Positions 1 to 9,064 of a DNA stretch of 64,000 nucleotides are shown in pieces. Where the stretch lies: assembly GCF_902498195.1 (NCBI RefSeq), contig NZ_CABVIY010000010.1, positions 62,001 through 126,000 of the forward strand. Direction: 5' to 3'. The DNA is from Pseudomonas fluorescens. GTDB taxonomy: Bacteria; Pseudomonadota; Gammaproteobacteria; Pseudomonadales; Pseudomonadaceae. Each line of letters begins with the position of its first letter. Positions within the stretch are counted from its first letter, which is position 1. The notes beneath the pieces were generated by a model. It saw only the letters and a list, made by a program, of their open reading frames with translations, made no database searches and was not told where the DNA came from. Made by a program: the position numbers and the translations under genes.

Positions 1-1
1 G

Positions 2-337
2 ACATCGCGTCTGGCACGGTTGGAGAAAGCCAAAGTGATCACCGGTTACGGCGTGCGCCTCGGTCAGCGGGTGGTAGATGGTGGCTTGCAGGCCTACGTC
101 GGGATTACCGTGCAGCCGCGCTCCGGCAAGGAAGTGTTGCGTCGTCTGAGTGCCATGGCCCAGGTGCAGCAGTTATGTGCGGTCAGTGGCGAATTTGATT
201 ATGTGGCGTGGCTGCGCACCGACTCGCCGGAGCAGCTGGATCAGCTGCTGGATCAGATTGGCAGCGTGGATGGGGTGGAGAAGACCACGACGTCGATCAT
301 CTTGAGCAGCAAGATTGACCGGGGGCAGCCGGTTTGA
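2..337 (+). CDS. Lrp/AsnC-family regulator, C-terminal part (5' end outside window)
   Basis: The reading frame is open from the first bases, so the start and the helix-turn-helix lie left of the window. The visible ~111 residues form the RAM ligand-binding and oligomerisation domain of Lrp/AsnC proteins: a first beta strand 'AYVGITVQ', the 'VQQLCAVSGEFDY' strand-turn-strand and a final 'VEKTTTSIILSSK' strand. Such proteins bind amino acids and switch nearby catabolic genes. The gene reads toward davB about 260 nt downstream. An Lrp-type gene also neighbours davBA in P. putida (recalled), so control of lysine breakdown is a reasonable inference. Family assignment is secure; the ligand is unknown. 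Confidence 0.9.
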   Translation, partial: TSRLARLEKAKVITGYGVRLGQRVVDGGLQAYVGITVQPRSGKEVLRRLSAMAQVQQLCAVSGEFDYVAWLRTDSPEQLDQLLDQIGSVDGVEKTTTSIILSSKIDRGQPV

Positions 338-349
338 ACACAGTCAATG

Positions 350-436
350 CTGGAGCGGGCCTGCTCGCGAACGCGGTTTATCAGTGACCTTTAAGCTGAC
401 TGACACACTGCGTTCGCGAGCAAGCCCGCTCCCACA
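350..436. repeat. REPIN, family 1 (GGGAGCGGGCTTGCTCGCGA type)
   Basis: Two inverted copies of the Pseudomonas REP sequence face each other across a ~45-nt spacer, between the Lrp-type gene and davB. The right copy reads 'TTCGCGAGCAAGCCCGCTCC'. It can fold as one long hairpin in the transcript and probably terminates or stabilises the upstream mRNA. Confidence 0.9.
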
Positions 437-596
437 CCTGCGCAGTTAGCATCAACAGTTCGTCATATTGTTCATTTCATTAGCATAACGACGACACTTT
501 GCGTCTTATTAACGTGTTCCAGGCTCTCTAGAATGGCTGCCATCTTTTCCTATACTCAGACGCGCACTCCGCGTCCGGACGCCAGCAAGGTCAGCC

Positions 597-2279
597 ATGA
601 ACAAGAACAATCGCCATCCTGCAGACGGTAAAAAACCGGTCACCATTTTCGGCCCTGACTTTCCTTTCGCCTTCGACGACTGGATCGAGCACCCGGCCGG
701 CCTGGGCAGTATTCCCGAGCACCATCATGGTGCCGAAGTGGCGATCGTCGGTGCCGGTATCGCCGGGCTGGTGGCCGCCTACGAACTGATGAAGCTTGGC
801 CTCAAGCCTGTCGTCTACGAGGCTTCGAAGCTGGGCGGGCGCCTGCGCTCCCAGGCATTCAATGGCACCGACGGCATCGTCGCCGAGCTGGGCGGCATGC
901 GTTTTCCGGTGTCGTCCACCGCGTTCTATCACTACGTCGACAAGCTGGGCCTCGAGACCAAGCCCTTCCCCAACCCGCTGACGCCGGCCTCTGGCAGCAC
1001 CGTCATCGACCTGGAAGGCAAAACCCATTACGCACAGAAACTGGCGGATCTTCCTGCCCTGTTCCAGGAAGTGGCTGACGCCTGGGCCGATGCCCTGGAA
1101 GCCGGCTCGCAGTTCTCCGATATCCAGCAAGCGATCCGCGACCGCGACGTCCCGCGCCTCAAGGAGCTGTGGAACACCCTCGTGCCGCTGTGGGACGACC
1201 GCACCTTCTACGATTTCGTCGCCACTTCCAAAGCCTTCGCCAAGTTGTCGTTCCATCACCGCGAAGTGTTCGGCCAGGTCGGCTTCGGCACCGGTGGCTG
1301 GGATTCGGACTTCCCCAACTCGATGCTGGAAATCTTCCGCGTGGTGATGACCAACTGCGACGATCACCAGCACCTGGTGGTCGGCGGCGTGGAACAAGTG
1401 CCGCAGGGCATCTGGCGCCATGTTCCGGAGCGCTGTGTGCACTGGCCGCAGGGTACCAGCCTCAAGTCATTGCACAGCGGTGCGCCACGTTCCGGCGTGA
1501 AGAAAATCGCCCACGCACCGGGCGGTCGCTTCGCGGTCACCGACAACAACGGCGACACCCGCGAATACGCGGCGGTGCTGACCACCTGCCAGAGCTGGCT
1601 GCTGACCACCCAGATCGAATGCGACGAATCCCTGTTCTCGCAAAAGATGTGGATGGCCCTGGACCGCACCCGCTACATGCAATCGTCGAAAACCTTCGTG
1701 ATGGTCGACCGCCCGTTCTGGAAGGACAAGGACCCGCAAACCGGCTGCGACCTGATGAGCATGACCCTCACCGATCGCCTGACCCGTGGCACGTACCTGT
1801 TCGATAACGGCGACGACAAGCCCGGGGTGATTTGCCTGTCGTACTCGTGGATGAGCGACGCGTTGAAAATGCTCCCGCACCCGGTGGAAAAACGCGTGAA
1901 ACTGGCACTGGATGCGCTGAAGAAGATCTACCCGAAGGTCGACATCGCCGCGCGAATCATCGGCGATCCGATCACCGTGTCCTGGGAAGCCGACCCGCAT
2001 TTCCTCGGTGCCTTCAAAGGCGCCCTGCCCGGCCACTACCGCTACAACCAGCGCATGTACGCGCACTTCATGCAGGACGACATGCCGCCCGAACAGCGCG
2101 GGATTTTCATCGCCGGCGACGACGTTTCGTGGACGCCGGCCTGGGTCGAGGGTGCGGTACAGACCTCGCTCAATGCGGTGTGGGGCATCATGAAGCATTT
2201 CGGCGGCGTCACACATAAAGAGAACCCTGGCCCGGGTGATGTGTTCAAAGACATAGGCCCTATCGCCCTGCCCGAGTAA
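597..2279 (+). CDS. davB: Lysine 2-monooxygenase (flavin amine oxidase family)
   Basis: The predicted flavoenzyme oxidatively decarboxylates L-lysine with O2 to 5-aminopentanamide (5-aminovaleramide), the first step of the aminovalerate route. The 560-residue protein has an N-terminal Rossmann FAD motif 'GAGIAG' at residues 52-57, the second FAD contact 'GGRLRS' near residue 80, and the C-terminal FAD motif 'IFIAGDD' followed by 'TPAWVEGAV' typical of amine and tryptophan/lysine oxidases. The ATG has an AAGG ribosome site 7-8 nt upstream. Only 12 nt separate it from an omega-amidase matching DavA, which makes DavB much more likely than the related tryptophan 2-monooxygenase. No signal peptide is visible, so it should be cytoplasmic. 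Confidence 0.9.
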   Translation: MNKNNRHPADGKKPVTIFGPDFPFAFDDWIEHPAGLGSIPEHHHGAEVAIVGAGIAGLVAAYELMKLGLKPVVYEASKLGGRLRSQAFNGTDGIVAELGGMRFPVSSTAFYHYVDKLGLETKPFPNPLTPASGSTVIDLEGKTHYAQKLADLPALFQEVADAWADALEAGSQFSDIQQAIRDRDVPRLKELWNTLVPLWDDRTFYDFVATSKAFAKLSFHHREVFGQVGFGTGGWDSDFPNSMLEIFRVVMTNCDDHQHLVVGGVEQVPQGIWRHVPERCVHWPQGTSLKSLHSGAPRSGVKKIAHAPGGRFAVTDNNGDTREYAAVLTTCQSWLLTTQIECDESLFSQKMWMALDRTRYMQSSKTFVMVDRPFWKDKDPQTGCDLMSMTLTDRLTRGTYLFDNGDDKPGVICLSYSWMSDALKMLPHPVEKRVKLALDALKKIYPKVDIAARIIGDPITVSWEADPHFLGAFKGALPGHYRYNQRMYAHFMQDDMPPEQRGIFIAGDDVSWTPAWVEGAVQTSLNAVWGIMKHFGGVTHKENPGPGDVFKDIGPIALPE

Positions 2280-2291
2280 GAGGAGTTCCCG

Positions 2292-3086
2292 ATGCGCGTA
2301 GCCCTTTACCAATGCCCACCCCTGCCGCTGGATGTCCCCGGCAACCTGCAGCGCCTGCAACAGCTGGCGCAGGAAGCCAAAGGCGCCGACTTGCTGGTGC
2401 TGCCGGAGATGTTCCTGACCGGCTACAACATTGGCGTCGATGCCGTCAGCGTGCTGGCGGAAGTGCACAACGGTGAGTCGGCACAGCAGGTCGCGCGCAT
2501 CGCCCGCGCCGCCGGGATTGCCATTTTGTACGGCTATCCCGAACGCACCGAGGACGGGCAGATCTACAACGCCGTGCAGTTGATCGACGCCGAGGGCGAG
2601 CGTGTCTGCAATTACCGCAAGACCCACCTGTTCGGTGATCTTGACCGCTCGATGTTCAGCCCCGGCACCAACCAATTCCCCGTCGTTGAACTCAACGGCT
2701 GGAAGCTCGGTTTCCTGATCTGCTACGACCTGGAGTTCCCGGAAAACGCCCGCCGCCTGGCCATCGAAGGCGCCGAACTGATCCTGGTGCCGACGGCGAA
2801 CATGATTCCCTTCGATTTCATCGCCGATGTCACCGTTCGCTCCCGCGCTTTCGAAAACCAGTGCTACGTGGCCTACGCCAACTACTGCGGCCAGGAAGGC
2901 GACATCCAGTATTGCGGCCAGAGCAGCATTGCCGCGCCGGATGGCAGCCGTATCGCCCAGGCCGGCCTTGATGAAGCCTTGATTGTCGGTGAGCTGAATC
3001 GTCAATTGATGGCCGACTCCCGCGGCGCCAATCGCTACCTCATCGATCGCCGTCCCGAGCTTTACGGCGCGCTGAACAAGCGCTAA
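2292..3086 (+). CDS. davA: 5-aminopentanamidase (delta-aminovaleramidase)
   Basis: A 264-residue carbon-nitrogen hydrolase of the nitrilase superfamily. It should hydrolyse the amide made by DavB to 5-aminovalerate and ammonia. The Glu-Lys-Cys catalytic triad is visible: E39 in 'LPEMFLTGYN', K110 in 'YRKTHLFG' and C144 in 'LICYDLEFPE'. A strong GAGGAG ribosome site lies 6-7 nt before the ATG, 12 nt after the davB stop, so the two form an operon. The later pathway genes (davT, davD) are not in this window. Length and neighbours match P. putida DavA. Confidence 0.92.
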   Translation: MRVALYQCPPLPLDVPGNLQRLQQLAQEAKGADLLVLPEMFLTGYNIGVDAVSVLAEVHNGESAQQVARIARAAGIAILYGYPERTEDGQIYNAVQLIDAEGERVCNYRKTHLFGDLDRSMFSPGTNQFPVVELNGWKLGFLICYDLEFPENARRLAIEGAELILVPTANMIPFDFIADVTVRSRAFENQCYVAYANYCGQEGDIQYCGQSSIAAPDGSRIAQAGLDEALIVGELNRQLMADSRGANRYLIDRRPELYGALNKR

Positions 3087-3124
3087 TCCGCTAGCATTGG
3101 CACTTCACTGTTCTGGAAGTGCCC

Positions 3125-5554
3125 ATGCCCGCGCTGAATCCCCCTCACCCCCACACTGAAACCCTGGCCAACGGCTTGCGGGTGACGCTGCGTCACGCCC
3201 CCGATTTGAAGCGTTGTGCCGCCGTGTTGCGAGTGGCTGCTGGCAGCCATGACGTGCCCTTGGCATGGCCCGGGCTGGCGCATTTCCTTGAGCACCTGCT
3301 GTTTCTGGGGACTGAGCGCTTTGCGCTGGAACAAGGGCTGATGGCGTATGTCCAGCGCCATGGCGGGCAGTTGAATGCGCGCACCCATGAGCGCACCACC
3401 GATTACTTTTTCGAGTTGCCACCCCAGGCGTTTGCCGGTGGGCTTGAGCGTCTGTCAGACATGCTCGCCCATCCACGTATGAATCTGGAGGATCAGCAGC
3501 GGGAACGGGAAGTGTTGCAGGCGGAATTTGTCGCCTGGTCACAGGATGCGACGGCCCAACAGCAATTGGCCCTGTTCGACGGGCTATCGCCGCAACATCC
3601 CCTGCGCGGCTTCCACGCTGGCAACCGCGACAGCCTGCCCGTTGAGCAACCGGCGTTTCAGCAAGCGTTGCAGGGTTTCTACCAGCAGTTCTATCAGGCC
3701 GGGCAAATGACGCTGAGCCTGGTGGGGCCTCAACCGCTCGAAGCCTTGAAAGCGTTGGCGCAGGAATTTGCCGACGCCCTCCCAGAAGGTGAAAAAGTTC
3801 CTCGGCAAGCGCCCGTGGCGTTGATGGACACCCTGACAAAAAGTTATCAACAGCCCCACGAACGTCGCCTGGATCTGTTGTTCGCATTCGAAACGCTGCC
3901 CGAGCGTTCCCCTGAAGCGCTGGCGTTCTTGTGTCACTGGTTGAACAACGCGAAGAGCGGTGGATTGCTGGCTGAGTTGCGCAGCCGTGGCTGGGCCGAC
4001 AGCCTGAAAGCGGCGCCGTTGTATCAGTTCGCCGGACAGGCCTTGCTGCACATCGAATGCACACTGAACGCCGATGCGCAGCCCTCTGCGATCCATCACT
4101 TGCTGCTGGATTGGCTAGGCTTTTTTGCCCGGCAAGAATGGAGCGGGCTGCGTGACGAATACACCGCCCTGCTCCAGCGCCAGCAGCACGTCAGTGGCGC
4201 CTTGCAGCTGGCACGACTGGACAGTGAACAACACGAAGCCGGGTTATCCGGACAAGGCGTGACCGCCCTCAAGGATGTCCTGCAACAAATTGGCGCTGTG
4301 GATAACTTCACCGGCCCATGGCAGCTGCCGGCACCCAATCCGTTCCTGCGATCCGAAGCACCCGCCCCCAACGCCGGGTTGATTCGTGGCCAGACCAGCG
4401 CCCACCGAGGCTTGCGGACTTTTGCCCAGGATCGCTCGCGCAGTCGCCGCGAACGTTCGCCGATGCAATTCAGCCAGGCCTTGCCGGATAACACGGCCGA
4501 AGGCGCTGTGTATGTTCGTTGGCGTCTGGAATACGCACCGGGCAGCCACGTTCAGGCGCATCTGGACAATGGCCTTCATCCGCTGCGCGAAGATGCACGT
4601 CAGGCGGGCGTGGACTTGAGTTTTGGCGCATCAGGCAATGAGTGGCTGCTGAAAATGACCGGTCTGCAAGAGCCTATGCCCATCATCCTTGAGCATGCTC
4701 TGAAAGAACTGACAAAACCTGGTGGAGATTTCTCACAGGAGCAATCCACGAGCGTTGCGCTGATGCCGATTCGACAGCTGCTCAAGGTGCTGCCCGGTCT
4801 ATGCCTCGAACGCAGCCCCGAGTCGCAAAGCTTGCAGCAACTGTGGGCAAGTGCGCGCTGGGATGGCCTGGCGACGGGCCTGTCGGCTCAGACTCAAGCT
4901 GCCATGGGCCTTGCCCTGAGTCGTATCCCAGGGACTGCGGACAATCAGCTGACACCACCGCCATCGATCCGCTCGCACTGCCTCTGGAGCCACGTCGAAA
5001 CCGGCTCCAGCGAGCATGCATTGCTGCTGTTCTGCCCCACTGCAACCGACGACATTGCCAGCGAATCGGCGTGGCGCTTACTCGCTCACCTGGCCCAGAC
5101 CCCGTTCTACCAGCGCCTGCGGGTGGAGTTGCAGCTCGGCTACGCAGTGTTCAGCGGCCTGCGCCAGTTGCACGGGCAAACCGGGCTGTTGTTCGGCGTG
5201 CAGTCACCGAGCGTGACGCCACCGGTTTTGCTGCAACACATCGAGCAGTTCCTGAACGGCTTGCCAGACATGCTCCGCGACATGGATGACGGCCATTTCA
5301 CCGCCCTGCGCCACACCCTGGCCGATCAGTTCGCCTGCGGCGCACTGCCCAACGCCCAAGCCGCCGAACTGCTCTGGCACGGCAAATTGGCCGGCCGCTC
5401 GTCGGATTTTCTGACTCAACTGCCTGAGGCAATTCTCTCAGTGGACCGACCGGCGCTCATCGACGCCGCCCGGCGCCTGATACAAGCCGAAGGCGGCTGG
5501 CGCTGCCTGTCCAGCGGGCCTTGCCCTGGCGCCCCTTGGCAAGTGACAAAATGA
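3125..5554 (+). CDS. pqqF: PqqF, M16-family zinc peptidase of PQQ biosynthesis
   Basis: An 809-residue insulinase-like (M16) peptidase. With PqqG-type partners where present, this family trims the cross-linked PqqA peptide to release the Glu-Tyr precursor of PQQ. The inverted zinc motif HxxEH is seen as 'HFLEH' at residues 53-57, followed by 'GGQLNARTHERTTDYFFE', typical of M16 N-terminal domains. The C-terminal half is a degenerate M16 repeat with no zinc motif. I chose ATG 3125 over GTG 3119 because GGAAG sits 5 nt before it. The gene lies directly upstream of pqqA, the gene order known from P. protegens and P. putida. No export signal is seen. Confidence 0.93.
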   Translation: MPALNPPHPHTETLANGLRVTLRHAPDLKRCAAVLRVAAGSHDVPLAWPGLAHFLEHLLFLGTERFALEQGLMAYVQRHGGQLNARTHERTTDYFFELPPQAFAGGLERLSDMLAHPRMNLEDQQREREVLQAEFVAWSQDATAQQQLALFDGLSPQHPLRGFHAGNRDSLPVEQPAFQQALQGFYQQFYQAGQMTLSLVGPQPLEALKALAQEFADALPEGEKVPRQAPVALMDTLTKSYQQPHERRLDLLFAFETLPERSPEALAFLCHWLNNAKSGGLLAELRSRGWADSLKAAPLYQFAGQALLHIECTLNADAQPSAIHHLLLDWLGFFARQEWSGLRDEYTALLQRQQHVSGALQLARLDSEQHEAGLSGQGVTALKDVLQQIGAVDNFTGPWQLPAPNPFLRSEAPAPNAGLIRGQTSAHRGLRTFAQDRSRSRRERSPMQFSQALPDNTAEGAVYVRWRLEYAPGSHVQAHLDNGLHPLREDARQAGVDLSFGASGNEWLLKMTGLQEPMPIILEHALKELTKPGGDFSQEQSTSVALMPIRQLLKVLPGLCLERSPESQSLQQLWASARWDGLATGLSAQTQAAMGLALSRIPGTADNQLTPPPSIRSHCLWSHVETGSSEHALLLFCPTATDDIASESAWRLLAHLAQTPFYQRLRVELQLGYAVFSGLRQLHGQTGLLFGVQSPSVTPPVLLQHIEQFLNGLPDMLRDMDDGHFTALRHTLADQFACGALPNAQAAELLWHGKLAGRSSDFLTQLPEAILSVDRPALIDAARRLIQAEGGWRCLSSGPCPGAPWQVTK

Positions 5555-5709
5555 TCATTACCGAGGCTGCAATTAACTTTCTCGAACATTTGCAGCCAAT
5601 CACCGTGAAATTTTGAGTAACATAGCTGCCTAACTATCTGAACATCTCCCGCCGGAGGTGGACTATATGTATAGGTCTCTACTGTCCCATCACCTTAAGG
5701 AGCGCCCCC

Positions 5710-5784
5710 ATGACCTGGTCCAAACCTGCTTACACCGACCTGCGTATCGGCTTTGAAGTCACCATGTACTTCGCCAGCCGCTAA
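5710..5784 (+). CDS. pqqA: PqqA, PQQ precursor peptide
   Basis: A 24-residue peptide that supplies the glutamate and tyrosine carbons of the redox cofactor pyrroloquinoline quinone. The conserved core 'FEVTMYFAS' is present, with Glu16 and Tyr20, the two residues PqqE cross-links. The ATG follows an ideal AAGGAG site at 5697-5702 with 7 nt spacing. It is followed by a hairpin terminator before pqqB, so pqqA is probably transcribed in excess over the enzymes. A second well-initiated reading frame overlaps it (ATG at 5667; see findings). Confidence 0.97.
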   Translation: MTWSKPAYTDLRIGFEVTMYFASR

Positions 5785-5801
5785 GTTTGTCTTGTGGTTT
5801 C

Positions 5802-5833
5802 AACGCCTCGGTTTGCCGAGGCGTTTTTATTTT
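5802..5833 (+). terminator. Attenuating terminator between pqqA and pqqB
   Basis: A near-perfect stem (AACGCCTCGG / CCGAGGCGTT with a TTTG loop) is followed by a T-rich run. It lies 18 nt after the pqqA stop and 25 nt before pqqB. As pqqB has no clear separate promoter here, it probably acts as a partial terminator, keeping the precursor peptide abundant relative to the enzymes. Confidence 0.85.
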
Positions 5834-5857
5834 CAGCGTTGAAATGATGGAGCACCC

Positions 5858-6769
5858 ATGTTTGTCCAGATTCTAGGTTCCGCCGCCGGCGGCGGTTTCC
5901 CCCAGTGGAACTGCAACTGCGTGAACTGCGCAGGTTTTCGCGACGGCAGCCTGCGGGCCAAGGCGCGAACCCAGTCGTCCATCGCGATTTCCGATGACGG
6001 CGTGAACTGGGTGCTGTGCAACACCTCCCCGGACATCCGCGCCCAGCTTCAGAGCTTCGCCCCGATGCAACCGGGCCGCGCCCTGCGCGATACCGGGATC
6101 AGCGCGATCATCCTGATGGACAGCCAGATCGACCACACCACCGGCCTGCTCATGCTGCGCGAAGGGTGCCCGCATCAGGTCTGGTGCACCGACATGGTCC
6201 ATGAGGATTTGAGCAGCGGTTTCCCGCTGTTCAACATGCTGACCCACTGGAACGGCGGCCTGAGCTGGAACCGCATCGAACTGGACCAGAGCTTCAGCAT
6301 CCCGGCCTGCCCGAACCTGCGCTTCACCCCACTGCCCTTGCGCAGCGCCGCGCCGCCGTATTCGCCGCACCGCTTCGACCCGCACCCGGGCGACAACATC
6401 GGCCTGATCGTCGAAGACCTGAACACCGGCGGCAAGCTGTTCTACGCACCGGGCCTGGGCAAGGTCGATGCGCCGTTGCTGGAGATCATGGCCGGCAGCG
6501 ATTGCCTGCTGGTGGACGGCACGCTGTGGGACGACGATGAAATGCAGCGCCGCGGCGTCGGCACCCGCACCGGTCGGGAGATGGGCCACCTGGCGCAGAA
6601 CGGCCCCGGCGGCATGCTTGAAGTGCTGGAGCAACTGCCCAAGCAGCGCAAGGTGCTTATCCACATCAACAACACCAACCCGATTCTCGATGAGGATTCG
6701 CCGCAGCGCGCGGAGCTGGATCGGCGGGGTGTTGAAGTGGCGTATGACGGCATGAGTATTGTGCTGTAG
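5858..6769 (+). CDS. pqqB: PqqB, metallo-beta-lactamase-fold PQQ biosynthesis protein
   Basis: A 303-residue protein of the MBL fold. PqqB is thought to hydroxylate the tyrosine of the released Glu-Tyr dipeptide. The typical start 'VQILGSAAGGGFPQWNCNC' with its two cysteines (structural metal site) and 'DSQIDHTTGLLMLREG', the altered MBL His motif, are present. It ends at the REPIN before pqqC. Length and sequence are canonical for Pseudomonas PqqB. Confidence 0.96.
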   Translation: MFVQILGSAAGGGFPQWNCNCVNCAGFRDGSLRAKARTQSSIAISDDGVNWVLCNTSPDIRAQLQSFAPMQPGRALRDTGISAIILMDSQIDHTTGLLMLREGCPHQVWCTDMVHEDLSSGFPLFNMLTHWNGGLSWNRIELDQSFSIPACPNLRFTPLPLRSAAPPYSPHRFDPHPGDNIGLIVEDLNTGGKLFYAPGLGKVDAPLLEIMAGSDCLLVDGTLWDDDEMQRRGVGTRTGREMGHLAQNGPGGMLEVLEQLPKQRKVLIHINNTNPILDEDSPQRAELDRRGVEVAYDGMSIVL

Positions 6770-6780
6770 CGGATGGTTCC

Positions 6781-6845
6781 TTCGCGGGCAAGCCCGCTCC
6801 CACAGTTGACCGCATTCCAATGTGGGAGTGGGCTTGCTCGCGAAG
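6781..6845. repeat. REPIN, family 1, between pqqB and pqqC
   Basis: Inverted REP pair starting 12 nt after the pqqB stop and ending about 50 nt before pqqC. The pqqC frame stays open through it, which creates a false 41-residue N-terminal extension containing the REP-encoded peptide 'SRASPLPQ'. Within an operon it may tune mRNA decay between pqqB and pqqC. Confidence 0.9.
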
Positions 6846-6895
6846 GCGTCCGATCAGACACCAAAGAATCCACCGGCCATACCCCGGAGAACCGC

Positions 6896-7648
6896 ATGAC
6901 CGACACCCCGATGTCCCCCGCCGAATTCGAAGCCGCCCTGCGCGCCAAAGGCGCCTACTACCACATCCACCACCCCTACCATGTGGCGATGTACGAAGGC
7001 CGGGCCACCCGCGAACAGATCCAGGGCTGGGTCGCCAACCGCTTTTACTACCAGGTGAACATCCCGCTCAAGGACGCCGCGATCCTGGCCAACTGTCCGG
7101 ACCGCGAGATCCGTCGCGAGTGGATTCAGCGCCTGCTGGACCACGACGGCGCTCCCGGTGAAGACGGCGGTATCGAAGCCTGGTTGCGTCTGGGCCAGGC
7201 CGTCGGGCTCGACCCGGACCAGCTGCGCTCCCAGGAACTGGTGCTGCCCGGCGTACGCTTTGCCGTGGACGCCTACGTCAACTTCGCCCGCCGCGCCAGT
7301 TGGCAGGAAGCCGCCAGCAGCTCACTGACCGAGCTGTTCGCGCCGCAGATCCACCAGTCGCGCCTGGACAGCTGGCCGCAGCATTACCCGTGGATCGACC
7401 CGGCCGGCTACGCGTATTTCCGCACGCGCCTGGGCCAGGCGCGCCGTGATGTCGAGCACGGTCTGGCGATTACCTTGCAGCACTACACGACACAGGCAGG
7501 CCAGGAGCGCATGCTGGAAATTCTCCAGTTCAAACTGGACATTCTTTGGAGCATGCTCGATGCCATGAGCATGGCCTACGAATTGAAGCGCCCGCCCTAT
7601 CACAGCGTGACCGAACAACGGGTCTGGCATAAGGGAATTACACTATGA
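6896..7648 (+). CDS. pqqC: PqqC, pyrroloquinoline-quinone synthase
   Basis: A 250-residue cofactorless oxidase that performs the final ring closure and eight-electron oxidation of the intermediate AHQQ to PQQ. Recognised by 'KGAYYHIHHPYH', 'WVANRFYYQ', 'CPDREIRREWIQR' and 'VRFAVDAYVNFAR', all characteristic of the PqqC helical bundle. I placed the start at ATG 6896 ('MTDTPMSPAEFE') because the open frame further upstream crosses a REPIN; this start gives the family's usual length. Its stop overlaps the pqqD start (ATGA), indicating translational coupling. Confidence 0.96.
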   Translation: MTDTPMSPAEFEAALRAKGAYYHIHHPYHVAMYEGRATREQIQGWVANRFYYQVNIPLKDAAILANCPDREIRREWIQRLLDHDGAPGEDGGIEAWLRLGQAVGLDPDQLRSQELVLPGVRFAVDAYVNFARRASWQEAASSSLTELFAPQIHQSRLDSWPQHYPWIDPAGYAYFRTRLGQARRDVEHGLAITLQHYTTQAGQERMLEILQFKLDILWSMLDAMSMAYELKRPPYHSVTEQRVWHKGITL

Positions 7649-7920
7649 GTTTCGACCGCAGCAAGACCCCGACCTGGCGGCCCGGCTACCGCTTCCAGTA
7701 CGAACCGGCACAGAAAGGCCACGTGCTGCTGTACCCGGAAGGCATGATCAAACTCAATGAAAGCGCCGCGCTGATCGGCGGTTTGATCGATGGCCAGCGC
7801 GATGTCGCGGCGATCATCACCGAGCTCGATCAGCAGTTCCCCGGCGTGCCCGAGCTCGGTGACGACATCGAGCAATTCATGGAGGTCGCCCGTGCTCAGC
7901 ACTGGATCGAACTTGCCTGA
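7645..7920 (+). CDS. pqqD: PqqD, PqqA-binding chaperone
   Basis: A 91-residue RRE-type peptide chaperone that binds PqqA and presents it to the radical-SAM enzyme PqqE. 'RPGYRFQYEPAQKGHVLLYPEG' region and 'NESAALIGGLIDGQRDV' match the family. It begins inside the pqqC stop codon and overlaps pqqE by 29 nt, so C, D and E are translated as a coupled block. Confidence 0.95.
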   Translation: MSFDRSKTPTWRPGYRFQYEPAQKGHVLLYPEGMIKLNESAALIGGLIDGQRDVAAIITELDQQFPGVPELGDDIEQFMEVARAQHWIELA

Positions 7921-9064
7921 TTCATCGGTGCAAGTGCCGCCCAAACCGGACATCGGCCTGCCCCTGTGGTTGCTGGCCGAGTTGACCTATCGCTGCCCGC
8001 TGCAATGCCCGTATTGCTCCAACCCGCTGGACTTCGCCGAACAAGGCAAGGAGCTGAGCACCGAACAATGGATCAAGGTGTTTCGCGAAGCGCGGGAAAT
8101 GGGCGCCGCGCAATTGGGCTTTTCCGGTGGTGAACCGCTGGTGCGCCAGGACCTCGCCGAGCTGATTGCCGAGGCGCGCCAGCTGGGTTTCTACACCAAC
8201 CTGATCACCTCCGGCATCGGCCTGACCGAGCAGAAAATCAGCGATTTCAAAAAGGCCGGGCTCGATCACATCCAGATCAGTTTCCAGGCCAGCGACGAAC
8301 AGGTGAACAACCTGCTGGCCGGCTCGAAAAAGGCCTTCGCGCAGAAGCTGGAGATGGCCCGCGCGGTGAAGGCCCACGGCTATCCGATGGTGCTGAACTT
8401 CGTCACCCATCGGCACAACATCGACCGGATCGACCGCATCATCGAGCTGTGCATTGCGCTTGAGGCTGACTTCGTCGAGCTCGCCACCTGCCAGTTCTAC
8501 GGCTGGGCCCAGCTCAATCGGGTCGGGCTGTTGCCGACCAAAGAGCAATTGGTCCGTGCCGAGCGCATCACCAATGAATACCGCGCCCGGCTCGAAGCCC
8601 AAGGGCATCCGTGCAAGTTGATTTTCGTCACGCCTGACTATTATGAAGAACGCCCCAAGGCCTGCATGAATGGCTGGGGCAGTATTTTTCTGACGGTCAC
8701 GCCGGACGGCACCGCGTTGCCGTGTCACGGTGCCCGACAGATGCCGGTGCAATTTCCCAACGTGCGCGACCACAGCATGCAGCACATCTGGTACGACTCG
8801 TTCGGCTTCAATCGCTTTCGCGGTTACGACTGGATGCCCGAGCCGTGTCGCTCCTGCGACGAGAAGGAAAAAGACTTCGGTGGCTGTCGCTGCCAGGCGT
8901 TCATGCTCACCGGTGACGCGAGCAACGCCGACCCGGTGTGCAGCAAGTCGCACCATCACGGCGTGATTCTCGCCGCCCGCGAAGAGGCCGAGCACGCGAC
9001 CCAGACCATTGGACAACTGGCCTTTCGCAATGAACGAAATTCACGCCTCATCGCCAAAAGCTGA
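7892..9064 (+). CDS. pqqE: PqqE, radical-SAM PqqA peptide cyclase
   Basis: A 390-residue radical SAM/SPASM enzyme that forms the carbon-carbon link between Glu16 and Tyr20 of PqqA. The SAM [4Fe-4S] cysteines are C35, C39 and C42 in 'YRCPLQCPYC', followed by 'FSGGEPL'. The C-terminal SPASM cysteines appear in 'LPCHGARQ' and 'PCRSCDEKEKDFGGCRCQ'. I chose GTG 7892, inside pqqD, because GGAGG lies 7 nt upstream and the resulting length fits the family. Another gene overlaps its 3' end by 35 nt. Confidence 0.95.
   Translation: MLSTGSNLPDSSVQVPPKPDIGLPLWLLAELTYRCPLQCPYCSNPLDFAEQGKELSTEQWIKVFREAREMGAAQLGFSGGEPLVRQDLAELIAEARQLGFYTNLITSGIGLTEQKISDFKKAGLDHIQISFQASDEQVNNLLAGSKKAFAQKLEMARAVKAHGYPMVLNFVTHRHNIDRIDRIIELCIALEADFVELATCQFYGWAQLNRVGLLPTKEQLVRAERITNEYRARLEAQGHPCKLIFVTPDYYEERPKACMNGWGSIFLTVTPDGTALPCHGARQMPVQFPNVRDHSMQHIWYDSFGFNRFRGYDWMPEPCRSCDEKEKDFGGCRCQAFMLTGDASNADPVCSKSHHHGVILAAREEAEHATQTIGQLAFRNERNSRLIAKS

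Noticed and set aside
3119..3124. GTG start for pqqF
   Set aside because: The ATG two codons later has the better ribosome-site spacing.
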